A DNA stretch of 64,000 bases from Cymbomonas tetramitiformis (taxonomy: Eukaryota > Chlorophyta > Pyramimonadophyceae > Pyramimonadales > Pyramimonadaceae), in contig LGRX02027773.1 of assembly GCA_001247695.2 (NCBI GenBank), positions 1 to 64,000 on the forward strand. The letters are read 5' to 3'. This document shows, one piece after another, positions 18,468 through 28,085 of the stretch. Under the pieces are notes generated by a model. It was not told the origin of the DNA, made no database searches, and saw nothing but the letters and a program-made list of their open reading frames with translations. The position numbers were made by a program, and so were the translations under genes. Each line of letters begins with the position of its first letter. The stretch's first letter is position 1.

Positions 18468-20879
18468 TCAGGCGCCATAGCCATCTGCCAGAACCCGTCG
18501 ACTGCATCGAAGGAGGAAGTATTTGGCCCCGTGCATGGAGTCGAACAACTGCTGAATGTCGGGAAGTGGATATTTGTCTTTGACGGTCAGGCTGTTGATT
18601 GCTCTGAAGTCGCAGACCATCCTGAGTATTTCAGGTTTCCCAGGCTTAGGAACCATCAACACTGGTGCAGCGAACGGACTTGAAGAAGGCCTGATGTAGC
18701 CCTTGCTCAGGAGTTCATCCAGGCGTTCTCGCAGTTGATTCAGCTCCACCATTGACATCTTATAGGGTCTCTTAGCAGGCGCGATGCCATTCCAGCCCTC
18801 TTGCAGTCGCACATGGGCCACTTCATCTTTTCGCAGGGCGTCAAAGTTTGGCAGCGCTTCGCGAATTACTCGAGGCGAAAAGGACTCGGTCAGCTTTTGA
18901 AACTTCTTTCTCCATTCTGGGGAGATGGACGGGTCCTCCAAATTCTCACTGGTGGCCACCGCTGATAACATAGAAGTCCCTACCAAAGGTGTCGCATAGG
19001 CCACTAAGATGTCGTGTGGTGTCGCGGCGCTGTCCGTTCCCGCGTACCTGCGCCGATAGGCTTTGATCTCCTTGCTCGCTTGGGCTGCTGATAACATCAC
19101 CATCGGCTCCAGAGCCATTGCGGTTCTCTCGCCTTTTCGCGTGGAGCTACGCCCCGGCGAACATCCCAGTATCCGCACGGATTTGCCATGATGACGAAAC
19201 TTGACTGATCCCCACCCATCATAGTCCAGCGTGACCGGCGAGAGGTGTCTCAACCACCTTCCTCCAAGTACAATGTCCACTTTGATGCCCAGAGGAAGTA
19301 CTCGCATCTTGATGACCTCTGAGTACGTCCCTTCTGAAGTCTCCGCTGTCAGCTTGCCGTAAGCGACTTGCGCAGAGGTCTGCACTGATCCATCCGCGAA
19401 GGTGACGTTCAGCGGCGTCCTATTAGCGCGAACCGTGAGGTTCAATCTCTTGACGCACTCACTGGAGATGAATTCATCTGAGGCACCAGAATCCACCAGC
19501 ACGCGCACTCGCTGTCCCTTCAGCAATGCCCAGAACACCAATAGCAGCGTTCCCTCTTTGTCCCGAACCGCAGTCAGCTGGCTGTCCTGGTTCCACATTA
19601 CTTGACCATCGCGTCGCAGATGTGCACAGATGGCTGCTCGCACTGGGTGATGCAAAGGTACGCGCTGCTTAGACCGGATAGGTCTTGTACGAGGTGGTGC
19701 AGGCTGAGGAAGAGGATCCGGACCAAAATACCACCCACCCTCCAGGTCGCGATCTGCTTGTTGCTGCCGCTCCTTAGCGCGTCGCTCCTGTCCTTGAGCG
19801 CGTCGTCTGGCGCGGCTCTGCGTGCGGCTTTCTAGAGGGTAAGAAGAGCGAAGGGGTTGGAGGACAATTTCATCCTCCTCTTCCTCCCCAGAGCTATCTT
19901 CTGGTTCGGAATTTTGAGTGAAAGAGGTAGGTTCTTCTTCCCGCGGAGCAGCCGGGGCGTTGGTGACGTTTGCCGGTGCTGCCACTGCTTCATTACCTTC
20001 CAGAATCGGCCGCAGACGGCGGCGTTGCTGTTTCTGAATGGTCAGTAGCAGTTCCAGGTGGTTTTCCTCCCGGATGGGTTTCAGGGGAGTCGGCTCCACT
20101 CCTTCTGTAGCCGTTGTCAGCACACTTCGGTTGCTCTCCGATCTGGCGGCGATCAACTGTCGCTCCATCAGCTGCTGCGTGAAGTTGAGCGACCTCTGGG
20201 AGTCCTCGAGGTCTGAAATGTCCCCAGAAGTTGCGGGCTGAGAACTGGATGGAGATAGGGTCAGATCCAGAGTTGCCTCTGGATGCGCTGGTTCCGCTGA
20301 GTCCAGCGAGGGTTGATCACCATTTCCTGTCGATGGTAGGGCCATGTGAGCGGCCTCCTCCGCAGCTTCCCTTTCTCGCTGGTTCCATTGGTGCACCCGG
20401 TATAGGCTGCACCAGGCGTCTGGAATTCCTACATCTCCATTAGATCCTGGAATAGTACCGCACTCGGTCTCCAGAGATAGCTGAACTGCTCCTTCGGTTA
20501 CCGTCAGGTCAGGGGTGACCTTCTCATGCCATCTGTACCAGCGGCGGCGGTATCTGCGCCACCCTTTTGGCACCCATGCGTCTCTCCATTTCTCATTCTC
20601 CTTTACCAGCGCTGCCGCGGCCATGTGCTCTGGGTGCGTCATCTCCCTCCAAGCTCGCGTGCGATCAGCCAGTGACTCTGCCCGAGGTCCCGGTGATTCC
20701 TCTCCCAACCTCGTAACCTCTGTTTCATGCCGCAGTCGTTCTCGTACAGTCTTCGGGGTTCTACTGCGAGGTTTCCCAGTGCGCTTGCGCGCTGCGCTCG
20801 TAGTGCGCGCTGCGCTTGAGGCTGACGCACTCTCTGCCGAAGCTGGACACGCTGCTGGTCGAGACGTCGAAGGGAACAC
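18468..20879 (-). CDS. Element B protease and N-terminal reverse transcriptase
   Basis: 803 codons. Long charged gag-pol linker to ~residue 460, then a retropepsin active site LVDSGASDEFI near residue 470 with a flap-like stretch and a second-lobe VDIVLGGRWL. RT begins with the gypsy signature YKMSMVELNQLRERLDELL and continues SSPFAAPVLMVPKPG, RMVCDFRAINSLTVKDKYPLPDI. The frame breaks at ~18470, just past the region before the catalytic FLDD, which lies in the next fragment. Would mature the polyprotein and copy RNA. Inactive because of frameshifts. Confidence 0.85.
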   Translation of the reverse strand: MFPSTSRPAACPASAESASASSAARTTSAARKRTGKPRSRTPKTVRERLRHETEVTRLGEESPGPRAESLADRTRAWREMTHPEHMAAAALVKENEKWRDAWVPKGWRRYRRRWYRWHEKVTPDLTVTEGAVQLSLETECGTIPGSNGDVGIPDAWCSLYRVHQWNQREREAAEEAAHMALPSTGNGDQPSLDSAEPAHPEATLDLTLSPSSSQPATSGDISDLEDSQRSLNFTQQLMERQLIAARSESNRSVLTTATEGVEPTPLKPIREENHLELLLTIQKQQRRRLRPILEGNEAVAAPANVTNAPAAPREEEPTSFTQNSEPEDSSGEEEEDEIVLQPLRSSYPLESRTQSRARRRAQGQERRAKERQQQADRDLEGGWYFGPDPLPQPAPPRTRPIRSKQRVPLHHPVRAAICAHLRRDGQVMWNQDSQLTAVRDKEGTLLLVFWALLKGQRVRVLVDSGASDEFISSECVKRLNLTVRANRTPLNVTFADGSVQTSAQVAYGKLTAETSEGTYSEVIKMRVLPLGIKVDIVLGGRWLRHLSPVTLDYDGWGSVKFRHHGKSVRILGCSPGRSSTRKGERTAMALEPMVMLSAAQASKEIKAYRRRYAGTDSAATPHDILVAYATPLVGTSMLSAVATSENLEDPSISPEWRKKFQKLTESFSPRVIREALPNFDALRKDEVAHVRLQEGWNGIAPAKRPYKMSMVELNQLRERLDELLSKGYIRPSSSPFAAPVLMVPKPGKPEILRMVCDFRAINSLTVKDKYPLPDIQQLFDSMHGAKYFLLRCSRRVLADGYGA

Positions 20880-20986
20880 CTCAGGTCAAAGTTTAAAAGG
20901 TGGCGGTTCTGAAGCTGGACCAGTTTTTGAAGTTCCACCCCCTTCCTCCCCACTGTCGTCCAGAGGGTGTGATACCGCGGGCAGCG

Positions 20987-21616
20987 TTACATCTTGCATC
21001 CGCTGCCGCAAGGCGCGCATACGCTCCACCGGAGCCTTTCTCGGTACCCGCGGTCGAGGAGTTTTACGCCAGGGGTCTTGAGTGGGTTGAAGGTCCACAG
21101 GGTCTCCTCCTCTTGACCATCATCCTCATCCTGTGCTGCCAGTAAGGATGCCTCAGGGTTAGGGTTAGGGTTATGGTTAGGGTTATGGTTAGGGTCATCC
21201 CCAAGGTTTGGGGGTTCAACGCGGGGCGTTTCGCCACGCTCGCGTCGTGGAGCTGGACAGCGGTCACCAGTTCCAAGGGTGCGATCCACACTGAACATAA
21301 CGGGAGGCTTGGAGCGCTCAGGCGACGAAGTGGGTGATCTTCGTGGCGACCGCTGATGGCGCCGGGACACCAAGTGATGTTCTCGCCGGCCCTGTTCAGT
21401 GGAAAGGTTCGCTGTATAAACAGCGGTCCTGTTCAACGAGGGTTCATCTCGTAGGGTCCTGGTCTTGTCGAGATGGCGTTGTCGCCTCTGATCGACAGAC
21501 CAGGTGAATCCATATCCTCGAGCAGCCAGAGGGTTGGGGGGTGGTTGAGGATCTTTCTGAATATTCCCTCGGTTGTGGGCGAAAGCTGTACTTCTCGCCC
21601 AGGGACGGTTACCCAT
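20987..21616 (-). pseudogene. Element B linker between nucleocapsid and protease
   Basis: 209 open codons, Arg/Pro-rich, including an NPNHNPNHNPNPNP tract encoded by telomere-like DNA. No enzyme motif. Probably a remnant of the gag-pol linker in a shifted frame. Confidence 0.4.
21146..21207. repeat. TTAGGG/TTATGG microsatellite
   Basis: Five TTAGGG units with two TTATGG variants within the element B coding region. Confidence 0.85.
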
Positions 21617-21654
21617 ACCGCCCTGTCGCCGGCGTGCTGCCGGCGGGAGGACAT

Positions 21655-22044
21655 TCAGTCCTCCTCCTCCGCAGACTGCTGACCCGAGGAGGACGCTGCG
21701 GCCGATTCCTCGTTCTGAAAATACTCCAGCGCTTCAGCTTCATCTTCCAAATCCTCCCATTCTGTCTCCAGCGCCGCGATATGGGATTCATTTGCAGCGC
21801 GGCGACGTGCCAAACGAGCTGGGGCGTCAGCAATCCATGCTCGTTTCTTGGCCTCGTCGGGACAGTTAGCCCATAAATGGGAGTCGGAGTTGCAGACGCA
21901 GCATCGGCGTGACGGCCTGGTCAATCCCGCAGGACTGGGAGGCACAGAGTGTTGCACTCGAAGGTCCGCGGTGTCGAGGTCAGTAGCGCCTTCCTCTCCA
22001 GCGTCCTGCACTGCGTTAAGTCTTGCTTGAGGAAGAGCGACCAT
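21655..22044 (-). CDS. Element B nucleocapsid with CCHC zinc knuckle
   Basis: CX2CX4HX4C motif in RCCVCNSDSHLWANCPDE at 21913-21860, the RNA-binding knuckle of Gag, followed by a charged Arg/Glu-rich segment ending QQSAEEED. 130 codons to TGA. Confidence 0.75.
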   Translation of the reverse strand: MVALPQARLNAVQDAGEEGATDLDTADLRVQHSVPPSPAGLTRPSRRCCVCNSDSHLWANCPDEAKKRAWIADAPARLARRRAANESHIAALETEWEDLEDEAEALEYFQNEESAAASSSGQQSAEEED

Positions 22045-22474
22045 TCCTCCAGGCAGGAGTTCGGTTCACAGGTGCAGAGGCGGGAGAGGTTCGCGCTGCA
22101 GTCAGAGCTTCGCTGCGCTCCAGTTTGGTGGCCACTGTGATGATATGCTGCAGCGCGGTGGATCCGGGATGATTGCTCTCCCATCCCGCTGGACTTTGCA
22201 GATCCAACCGATCCTCAATAAGGCGATCCATCACAGCTTGCTTCAGTCGCAGTCCAGACCAGAACTGATATAACAGCTGCTGTTGACTGATGGCGTGGCG
22301 GTTGGGCATGACGTCTGCCAATAACTGCACTACCTCGTGCCAGGATACCAAACGAGTGGCGAACAAGCGTGCAGTCTCTTCTCGTCGCTGCGTCATGCGC
22401 ATCACTGTCCCCGCCAGTCCTACCAGCGCGATGTCATCTAGCACGCTCCTGGCTACGTCGACCAGGAAAGGCGC
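22016..22474 (-). pseudogene. Element B gag, capsid-like part
   Basis: Continuation after the hAT MITE: AGTVMRMTQRREETARLF and LLYQFWSGLRLKQAVMDRL resemble the retrotransposon gag capsid region (Gag N- and C-lobe helices). Overlaps the zinc-knuckle frame at 22016-22044, probably a frameshift. Confidence 0.6.
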
Positions 22475-22482
22475 CAAAGTGG

Positions 22483-23098
22483 TAAGGCTGGCACTGGTTT
22501 TACCACTGGTAATACCTTTACCGGTATTACCCGGTAATTTTACCGGTAATACCAAGGCCCATAATCCTTTACCATGCTCTAGTGTGGTAAAGTGCCAAAT
22601 TCCCAAAATCCTTTACCATTGGTAATACCATTTTGGTATTACCATTGGTATTACCACCTGGAATCACGATTTTACCCCATTTTACCCCTGTGTTACCATG
22701 AATCCGTGACTACCATACCAGGTCACCAGCCGCCATCCATGGGTAGTGGTTCCGTGAATTCGTCTCATCGAAACTTTACTCAACATTTTCGTTGACGGGC
22801 CTGCGTGGCGGTGCCATACCCATTTAAAAATGTCGGAATCGGACATTTGGGGCAGTGCGCAAAAGTGTGTGTATAGATAATGTCCTCGTGGGGGCAGTGC
22901 GCAAAAGTGTGTGTAGAGAGAATGGCCTCGTGGGGGCAGTGCGCAAAAGTGTGTGTAGAGAGAATGGCCTCGTGGGCACGGTTTTGAGAGTCCTTCGCAC
23001 GTCGGTATTACCACGGTATTACCCAGTAAAGTATTACCGGTAATTTTACCGGTATTACCAAGGCCGAAAATCCTTTACCCGGTAAAATGCCAGCCTTA
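22483..23098. mobile_element. hAT-type MITE, family 2
   Basis: 616 bp. Inverted ends TAAGGCTGGCA…, 8-bp duplication CAAAGTGG (22475-22482, 23099-23106). Terminus TAAGG fits YARNG. The interior is dominated by GGTAATACC/GGTAAAATTACC words and three tandem ~40-bp units (22853-22976, GGGGCAGTGCGCAAAAGTGT). Interrupts element B gag. Confidence 0.85.
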
Positions 23099-23106
23099 CA
23101 AAGTGG

Positions 23107-23912
23107 CGTAACGCCGATTCCAGGCCTCCGAGTTCAACATACCACCTTGCTTGAGAAAAGTCAGGGATCGCGGCTGTAATTTGCGTTGCGCCACTTCCTT
23201 CAAGATCTCCGGTATGGTGATTATGATCAGGTCTAGGCGATAAGAACTCATGCGGCCTAGGGCGAAGGTGACTACGCCCATCGAAAGAAAATTGACCAGC
23301 GCTTCAGAAAAAGGTGGAAGCGCGGCAATATCGGCGTCAGTGGTGATTAGTTCTGCGGAGGAGGGGTACATTGGAATGTCTCTGATCAGCTTGAGCACAT
23401 CAGCCACTGTCTTGGATTCTCGGTAGACATCGCCTGGGGAAGCCGCTCCCATGAGGTCGCAGTGCCCTGGAAATTGAGAAAGGCGTTGGTCCACCGGCAG
23501 GAGTCCCGGAGCCGCTGGCATAGAATTTCCAGGCGATCTGTACTCTGCCGCGCTGGGAACACCCAGTCTTACCGGTACAGTGGCGGGAGTTGGTTGGTTG
23601 CCGGCAGCCATTCCCCGAAACAGGTACGCCTCGGTGGCTGAAAATGCTGCCCAAATTTGAAGTCCAAGGGGGTCAAATTCGGTCAGCTCGGACTCCAAGG
23701 CATTGTCAGAGATGGTCACCCATGAGTACAATGGCAGGCGCCTCTGCTGAGTTCCAGTACGGCTTTCAGCGCAATGCCGCGCGTCATCCACTTGCGTTTT
23801 CTCCATTTGCAAAGTGAAGGCTTCACTGTCCTCAATCTCAGCCAGGCGCACAGGAGTATGCATTGTCCCATGCTGCGCCAGGTCTTGGATGTCTACACCG
23901 ATGTGCCGCATA
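23107..23912 (-). pseudogene. Element B gag, middle part
   Basis: About 268 open codons beginning MRHIGVD. Helical, no named motif. Bounded by MITEs on both sides. Removing the downstream hAT MITE and one target duplication keeps the frame (RRYATL then APFLVDV), which shows that both fragments were one gene. Confidence 0.6.
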
Positions 23913-24080
23913 CAGTAAACACTCGATTTTAAGAAAACAGGAATTTTAGGTCAGCCTAGCAACTTTCTTATTTATGCAGAGATCTTAAATATGGAGTGTT
24001 ATGTGTTAAATATTGTGAAGAAATAAAAAAAGCTGACTACTTTCTTATTGGCGGGTTTTCTTATTACTGAGTGATTACTG
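23913..24080. mobile_element. Tc1/mariner-type MITE, copy 1
   Basis: 168 bp, ends CAGTAAACACTC… and …GAGTGATTACTG, TA on both sides. AT-rich. Same family as 38943-39110 in opposite orientation. Interrupts element B gag. Confidence 0.85.
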
Positions 24081-24841
24081 TAGTCATCCAAATCCGATTG
24101 GTGTCGGTTATGAAGTGACTGGCGCTTCCGGGCATGGTTGGCAGTCGGTAAGAATAGTGTGCCTCCGCGCCATGGCTGAAAGTCACTGAGGGAGAAGGGG
24201 ACATGTGATTTCTCAACCAGAAGGAGGCTCCTTCTAAGGTCCAGAGTAGCATATCTAGACGCCGGTGTCGCGAGTCACCATTGTCTGAGGGCGGGGGCGA
24301 GTTCCCTGGTGACGGATGATCAGGATCGGCTGAGTCAGAAGGCGACGAGCCGGTAGCCGGTGGATCAGCCGATGCCGGTGGATCTGGCGGTAATGGTACT
24401 GGCGCCGGTTGAGCCGGTGCTGGAGCCGACTGAGCCGGTGCTGGAGCCGGTTGAGCCGGTGCTGGAGCCGGTTGAGCCGGTGCTGGTGCCGGCAAGGGAC
24501 CTGATCCAGCTGCTGGCGCCGGTGCACCTGGTAAACCGCTCGCCCATCCTAAGGTGTGCTGGTATGGCGTCAGAGGTGGAGCGCCAACCGCTGGTAGACC
24601 AGAAATCAGATGAGGATAGCGTTGGAGCACTTGCTGATGTAGATTCTGCATGATTGTACTCTGATACTTCCAGCATCATCTGATTCTGCATTAGGGCTTG
24701 ATGCTGATTGTTCATTGCTGGGATCGAGGCATCTGCGGGCGTTCTGACTGAGGCGGGGTCAGAGAAAAGTACTCTGCGCGAAAAGTGTTCTGCCAGTCGT
24801 TGCTGGTGTTGTTCCCATCGCTGATGGCGTCTCTCCCGCGG
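24081..24841 (-). pseudogene. Element B gag, N-terminal part
   Basis: Coding-like text in two frames (a frame break near 24655). It starts after the MITE with RERRHQRWEQHQQRL, continues MQNLHQQVLQRYP and then APAPAQPAP repeats. It ends at the mariner-type MITE. Across that MITE the frame continues into the next fragment (WMT then MRHIGVD). Confidence 0.5.
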
Positions 24842-24849
24842 CGAGAAAG

Positions 24850-25339
24850 CAGGGCACATTTCTTATGGGGATTGGCCGGCCCGGGGCCGTTAGAGGTCCC
24901 CAAAAATTACCCCGGGCCGATTGAGGGCCGAATGATTTTTATCTGCCGGGCCGTAACACAAAATGACATGAATGTCCCGATTTCAGGTCGGGCCAACTGG
25001 CCGATAGCGGGCCGTGATAACATTTTAGCCCTTGGGAGGTCTATACTGGTTGCAATCAACGTTTCACACATCCATTCGTTCCATAATCTTGTTTCACATG
25101 TAGAGGAGTTCAATGCCATCATGTCAAGCTATCGAACGTAGGTATGCGGACGGTTTTCAGTGCAATCGGAACCGAAAACGATATAGTCAATACCTCATAG
25201 GTTTCGGCTTCATTTAAGGTGACCGGGCTGGCCGAAGGCGGGCCGAGTGAGCATCGAGTGTCGGCCGGCCCGGCCGAAAGCGGGCCTAAATAATTTTCAA
25301 ATGCGGGCCGAGAGCGGATCCTGGAAGATATGTGCCCTG
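24850..25339. mobile_element. hAT-type MITE, family 1, long copy
   Basis: 490 bp. Ends CAGGGCACATTTCTT / AAGATATGTGCCCTG, 8-bp duplication CGAGAAAG (24842-24849, 25340-25347). GGGCCG-rich like the other copies but with a ~200-bp AT-richer centre. Confidence 0.85.
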
Positions 25340-26670
25340 CGAGAAAGCTGGTTCACGGAGTCTTGGCTCAGGGGTAAGTTTCTGATTGGGATTCGACTGA
25401 GGACATCTGCTTGGGAAGGGGGTTCGATGACTGGGAGAGGAGGCGGCTGGTAGGCGGCGAGTCCGATGGCACGCCTGCACGCAAGGTCGGCATAACTGAC
25501 TGAACTGACTGCACTGACTGGCTGCTCCGTAGTCGTTGAGGTCAGCGAGGTAGTCAGAGGTCTGGACTCGCGGTTCAACAGGGACTCGAGCATAGCCGTA
25601 TCCGTAGCTGCCTCCGTAGCTGCCTCCGTAGTCGCCTGAGTCAGTGAAGGAGTCAGTGAGGTTGCCTCGCTGTCCATCTCCGACTCAAAAGTCACCGATA
25701 ACCTTGCCAGAGCGTCACCGATCACCTTATGCTCCGTAGCGATATCCGTAATCGGTGAGGTCAGCGAGTCACCGGTCACCTTCTGCGTAAGCGTTGAGGT
25801 CAGCGAGTCACCGATCACCTTCTCCGTAAGCGGTGATGTCAGCGAGTCACCGGTCACCTTATTCTCCGTAGCGATATCTGTAATCGGCGAGGTCGGCGGC
25901 TGCCCAGAATATGCTATGCTTATGTGGCGTGGGCCACCTGTCAAGCCGGAGCCACCTGTCCTCCCCGCTGCCCCCACCTCCCCGTTGCTCGTTGAGGAGG
26001 GAGTTGGATGCATTGAGTGTGCAGTGGGTTCGCCAGCAATGCTTTGGCCCATGCCCTCTGACCTCCCCGCTGCCCCCACACCCCCTTGGTTAGGGCGCGG
26101 AGTCCAGGCGAGAGTCGCACCCTGCTGCTGGCGCGTTCGCCAGTTGGCCACATCGGAGCGGGAGGGGAATTGGCGGAGTCCCTGTCTCTGTCACTGCGCT
26201 TCGTTCTGCAGGTCCTGCTCAGATGTTGGAAGTTTAGCTTCTGACATTTCTCTCACTGCTATCGGGTCGCGAGATGGTAGGCCAGCAGGTAGATGTTGTC
26301 CAGCAGAAGCCGATCCAGCCGGCTCACCCAGAGGCGCGTTCTCGCTGAAAGGCGTGGGCGACTGTCCGTGCGGTGAGGTCATCACAGTAGCTCCAGACCA
26401 AGTGTGCGGAGTCCTGTAAGTTGGCGGAGGGCTTCGCTGTCTCGGAGCTGGAGGACTCATGTCGCGCGTCCGCGGTGGGCTCCTGCGGCGCGGCGGTGGA
26501 GGGGTCCGGTCACGAGCCCGAGGCGGACTTCGCTGGCGCGGAGGTGGAGGGCTCATATCGCGGCTTCCAGGCGGCCTCATGATGCCAGGGGAAGGGATCA
26601 TCAGGCTGACATACCGCTGGGGGGTCGCCCTCATGTTCCGCCCTGCACCAGGGGTGTCAACTGTCAGCAC
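25340..26670 (-). pseudogene. Element B 5' polyprotein region (Pro-rich and Thr/Ser repeats)
   Basis: The first frame (26670-26191) carries four SPPxxRDxxPPPPRRR-type repeats. An in-frame TGA at ~26190 separates it from the second frame (to ~25340), which continues directly and contains several ~18-residue repeats of the type TGDSLTSPLTEKV. The protein then runs into MITE 24850-25339. No conserved domain. Position suggests a gag N-terminal extension. Confidence 0.45.
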
Positions 26671-26695
26671 CCGTGGTGACCCCTACGTTTCTAGA

Positions 26696-27560
26696 CGGGT
26701 TCAATACACGTGTTGAACACGTATTGGAGGCATATTGGAGGCATATTGAAGACGGTATGCTAATATCTGGACATTCCAATACACGTGTAACATATTGGCC
26801 AAACTATTGAACCGCGATCAGCCTGGACACAGCGAAAATGAGTATGCTAGCATGGGCACCAAATGGTGTCAGACTCACCCACTAGCACTTGGTATCATCT
26901 AAGGAAGGGTCTAGCGTTATGGGGACAAGTTTTCACGGCATTTGGACGCGTATCGCAGAAGTCGGTTCTGGGGGGCTTTTTGAATTGGGGCCCTGATGTA
27001 TTGAAATAAGGCAAAACGATTGGAGGGGTGTTCAATATGTCTGCAACCGCCTGCAACACACGTATTGAACATGTGTTGAACACATGTTGAAACATTCACG
27101 CATAAGGAACAGGGGAGAAGTCCTGTCGCGATTGACCGGCCCCTGGCCGAGAGAGTCTCCCAAAAAAAGGGTTTGGCCGAAGATTGGCCGAAAGAATTCT
27201 GGCCCTTAAGTATGCAAAAAGATGTCAAAACAAGAAAAAGCAAATGTTTTCTCGAAAACTGGCCGAAAGGCCTCCGGAGAGGACTTCTGCCCTAATAAGG
27301 AATCGTTCGATACATGTGCAATATGTCTACAATCAGATGAATCATTCAACACGTTTGCAATATATGTGTTGAACAAATATTGAAACATTCCCTCATGCAG
27401 AATATCTTTAATACATGTGCAATATGTCTACAATCAGAGTGAATTATGCAACACATGACTGCATGGGATAAAGGGGTAAGACCCCCCTGCTGCTCACATA
27501 TTGCATAATACTTACAATATGTCCGCAATACGTATCTGGTATATTACAGGTATATCAAAT
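26696..27560. repeat. E1 3' terminal motif array
   Basis: Dense AATACACGTGTTGAACA, CAATATGTCTGCAA and related words, some palindromic, downstream of the E1 transposase stop. Interrupted by MITE 27110-27294. Confidence 0.7.
27110..27294. mobile_element. hAT-type MITE, family 1, diverged copy
   Basis: 185 bp. Ends CAGGGGAGAAGTCCT and, complemented, TAGGGCAGAAGTCCT; 8-bp duplication ATAAGGAA (27102-27109, 27295-27302). Shares CCCTTAAGTATG…AAAA with the copy at 6565. Confidence 0.8.
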
Positions 27561-27576
27561 GTGTACAGAGGCACTA

Positions 27577-28085
27577 CTATGCGTCATCACACTTTCTGCA
27601 GTACCGCATTTCAGTGGGGATGTCGGTGAGCCCTGCGCATCGCACGTGCATAGCCTCTTTGCAGCCTGCCCTCTCACACAGAAGGAGCTCGCCACCGACT
27701 CTACACTTCCCGCATGTGTCAAAGTGACCATCACTACCTACGGGCCTATCAACGAGTGCAAGTTTCTCCATATTGCGGTCGCTCGTATCAAGTATCACCG
27801 CTGAATCCATGCAGGGGTGTTTGACTATCACTACTTGCGCTTGGACTTGATTGGCCAGTAGGTAGGGCTCTCGGTTGTCCATAGTGTACTTGGAGGTGTC
27901 CCATGGGTTGAAGGTGCAGTAAGCCTTGGACACCTTGTCCACGCCGAGGATGGAGTTCTTCAGCTTGAAGCTTGCGATCTGAGCTTCCGTGGGCACGGGT
28001 AGCCAATCACACTTTAAAAAAGTGCAGAGCACACCGCCAATGCTAACCCGCAGAATGGCGTTGATGATACCATACCTGCGCACGA
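27577..28085 (-). CDS. E1 transposase last exon: DUF4216-like plus PHD finger
   Basis: Starts after a CGCAG acceptor with RYGIINAI…FLKCDWL, the DUF4216 pattern found at the C-terminus of CACTA transposases. The final ~45 residues form a complete C4HC3 PHD finger: CGKC, LLLC, AGC, MHVRC, MRYCRKC. PHD fingers bind histone H3 tails, so it could direct insertion or transcription to given chromatin. Ends CDDA-stop. Neither E2 nor E3 transposase has this finger in its last exon. Confidence 0.75.

Larger units (their letters stand above)
17433..26670 (-). mobile_element. Ty3/gypsy element B, decayed and interrupted
   Basis: Minus-strand gag, zinc knuckle, protease, RT and RNase H in order from 26670 to ~17560, broken by several frameshifts, an in-frame TGA and three MITE insertions (24850-25339, 23913-24080, 22483-23098). 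Integrase and both LTRs are missing. The 5' side stops at E1. Confidence 0.8.

Noticed and set aside
21146..21207. Telomere or interstitial telomeric block
   Set aside because: Only about five TTAGGG units, inside an element B reading frame. More likely a coding microsatellite.
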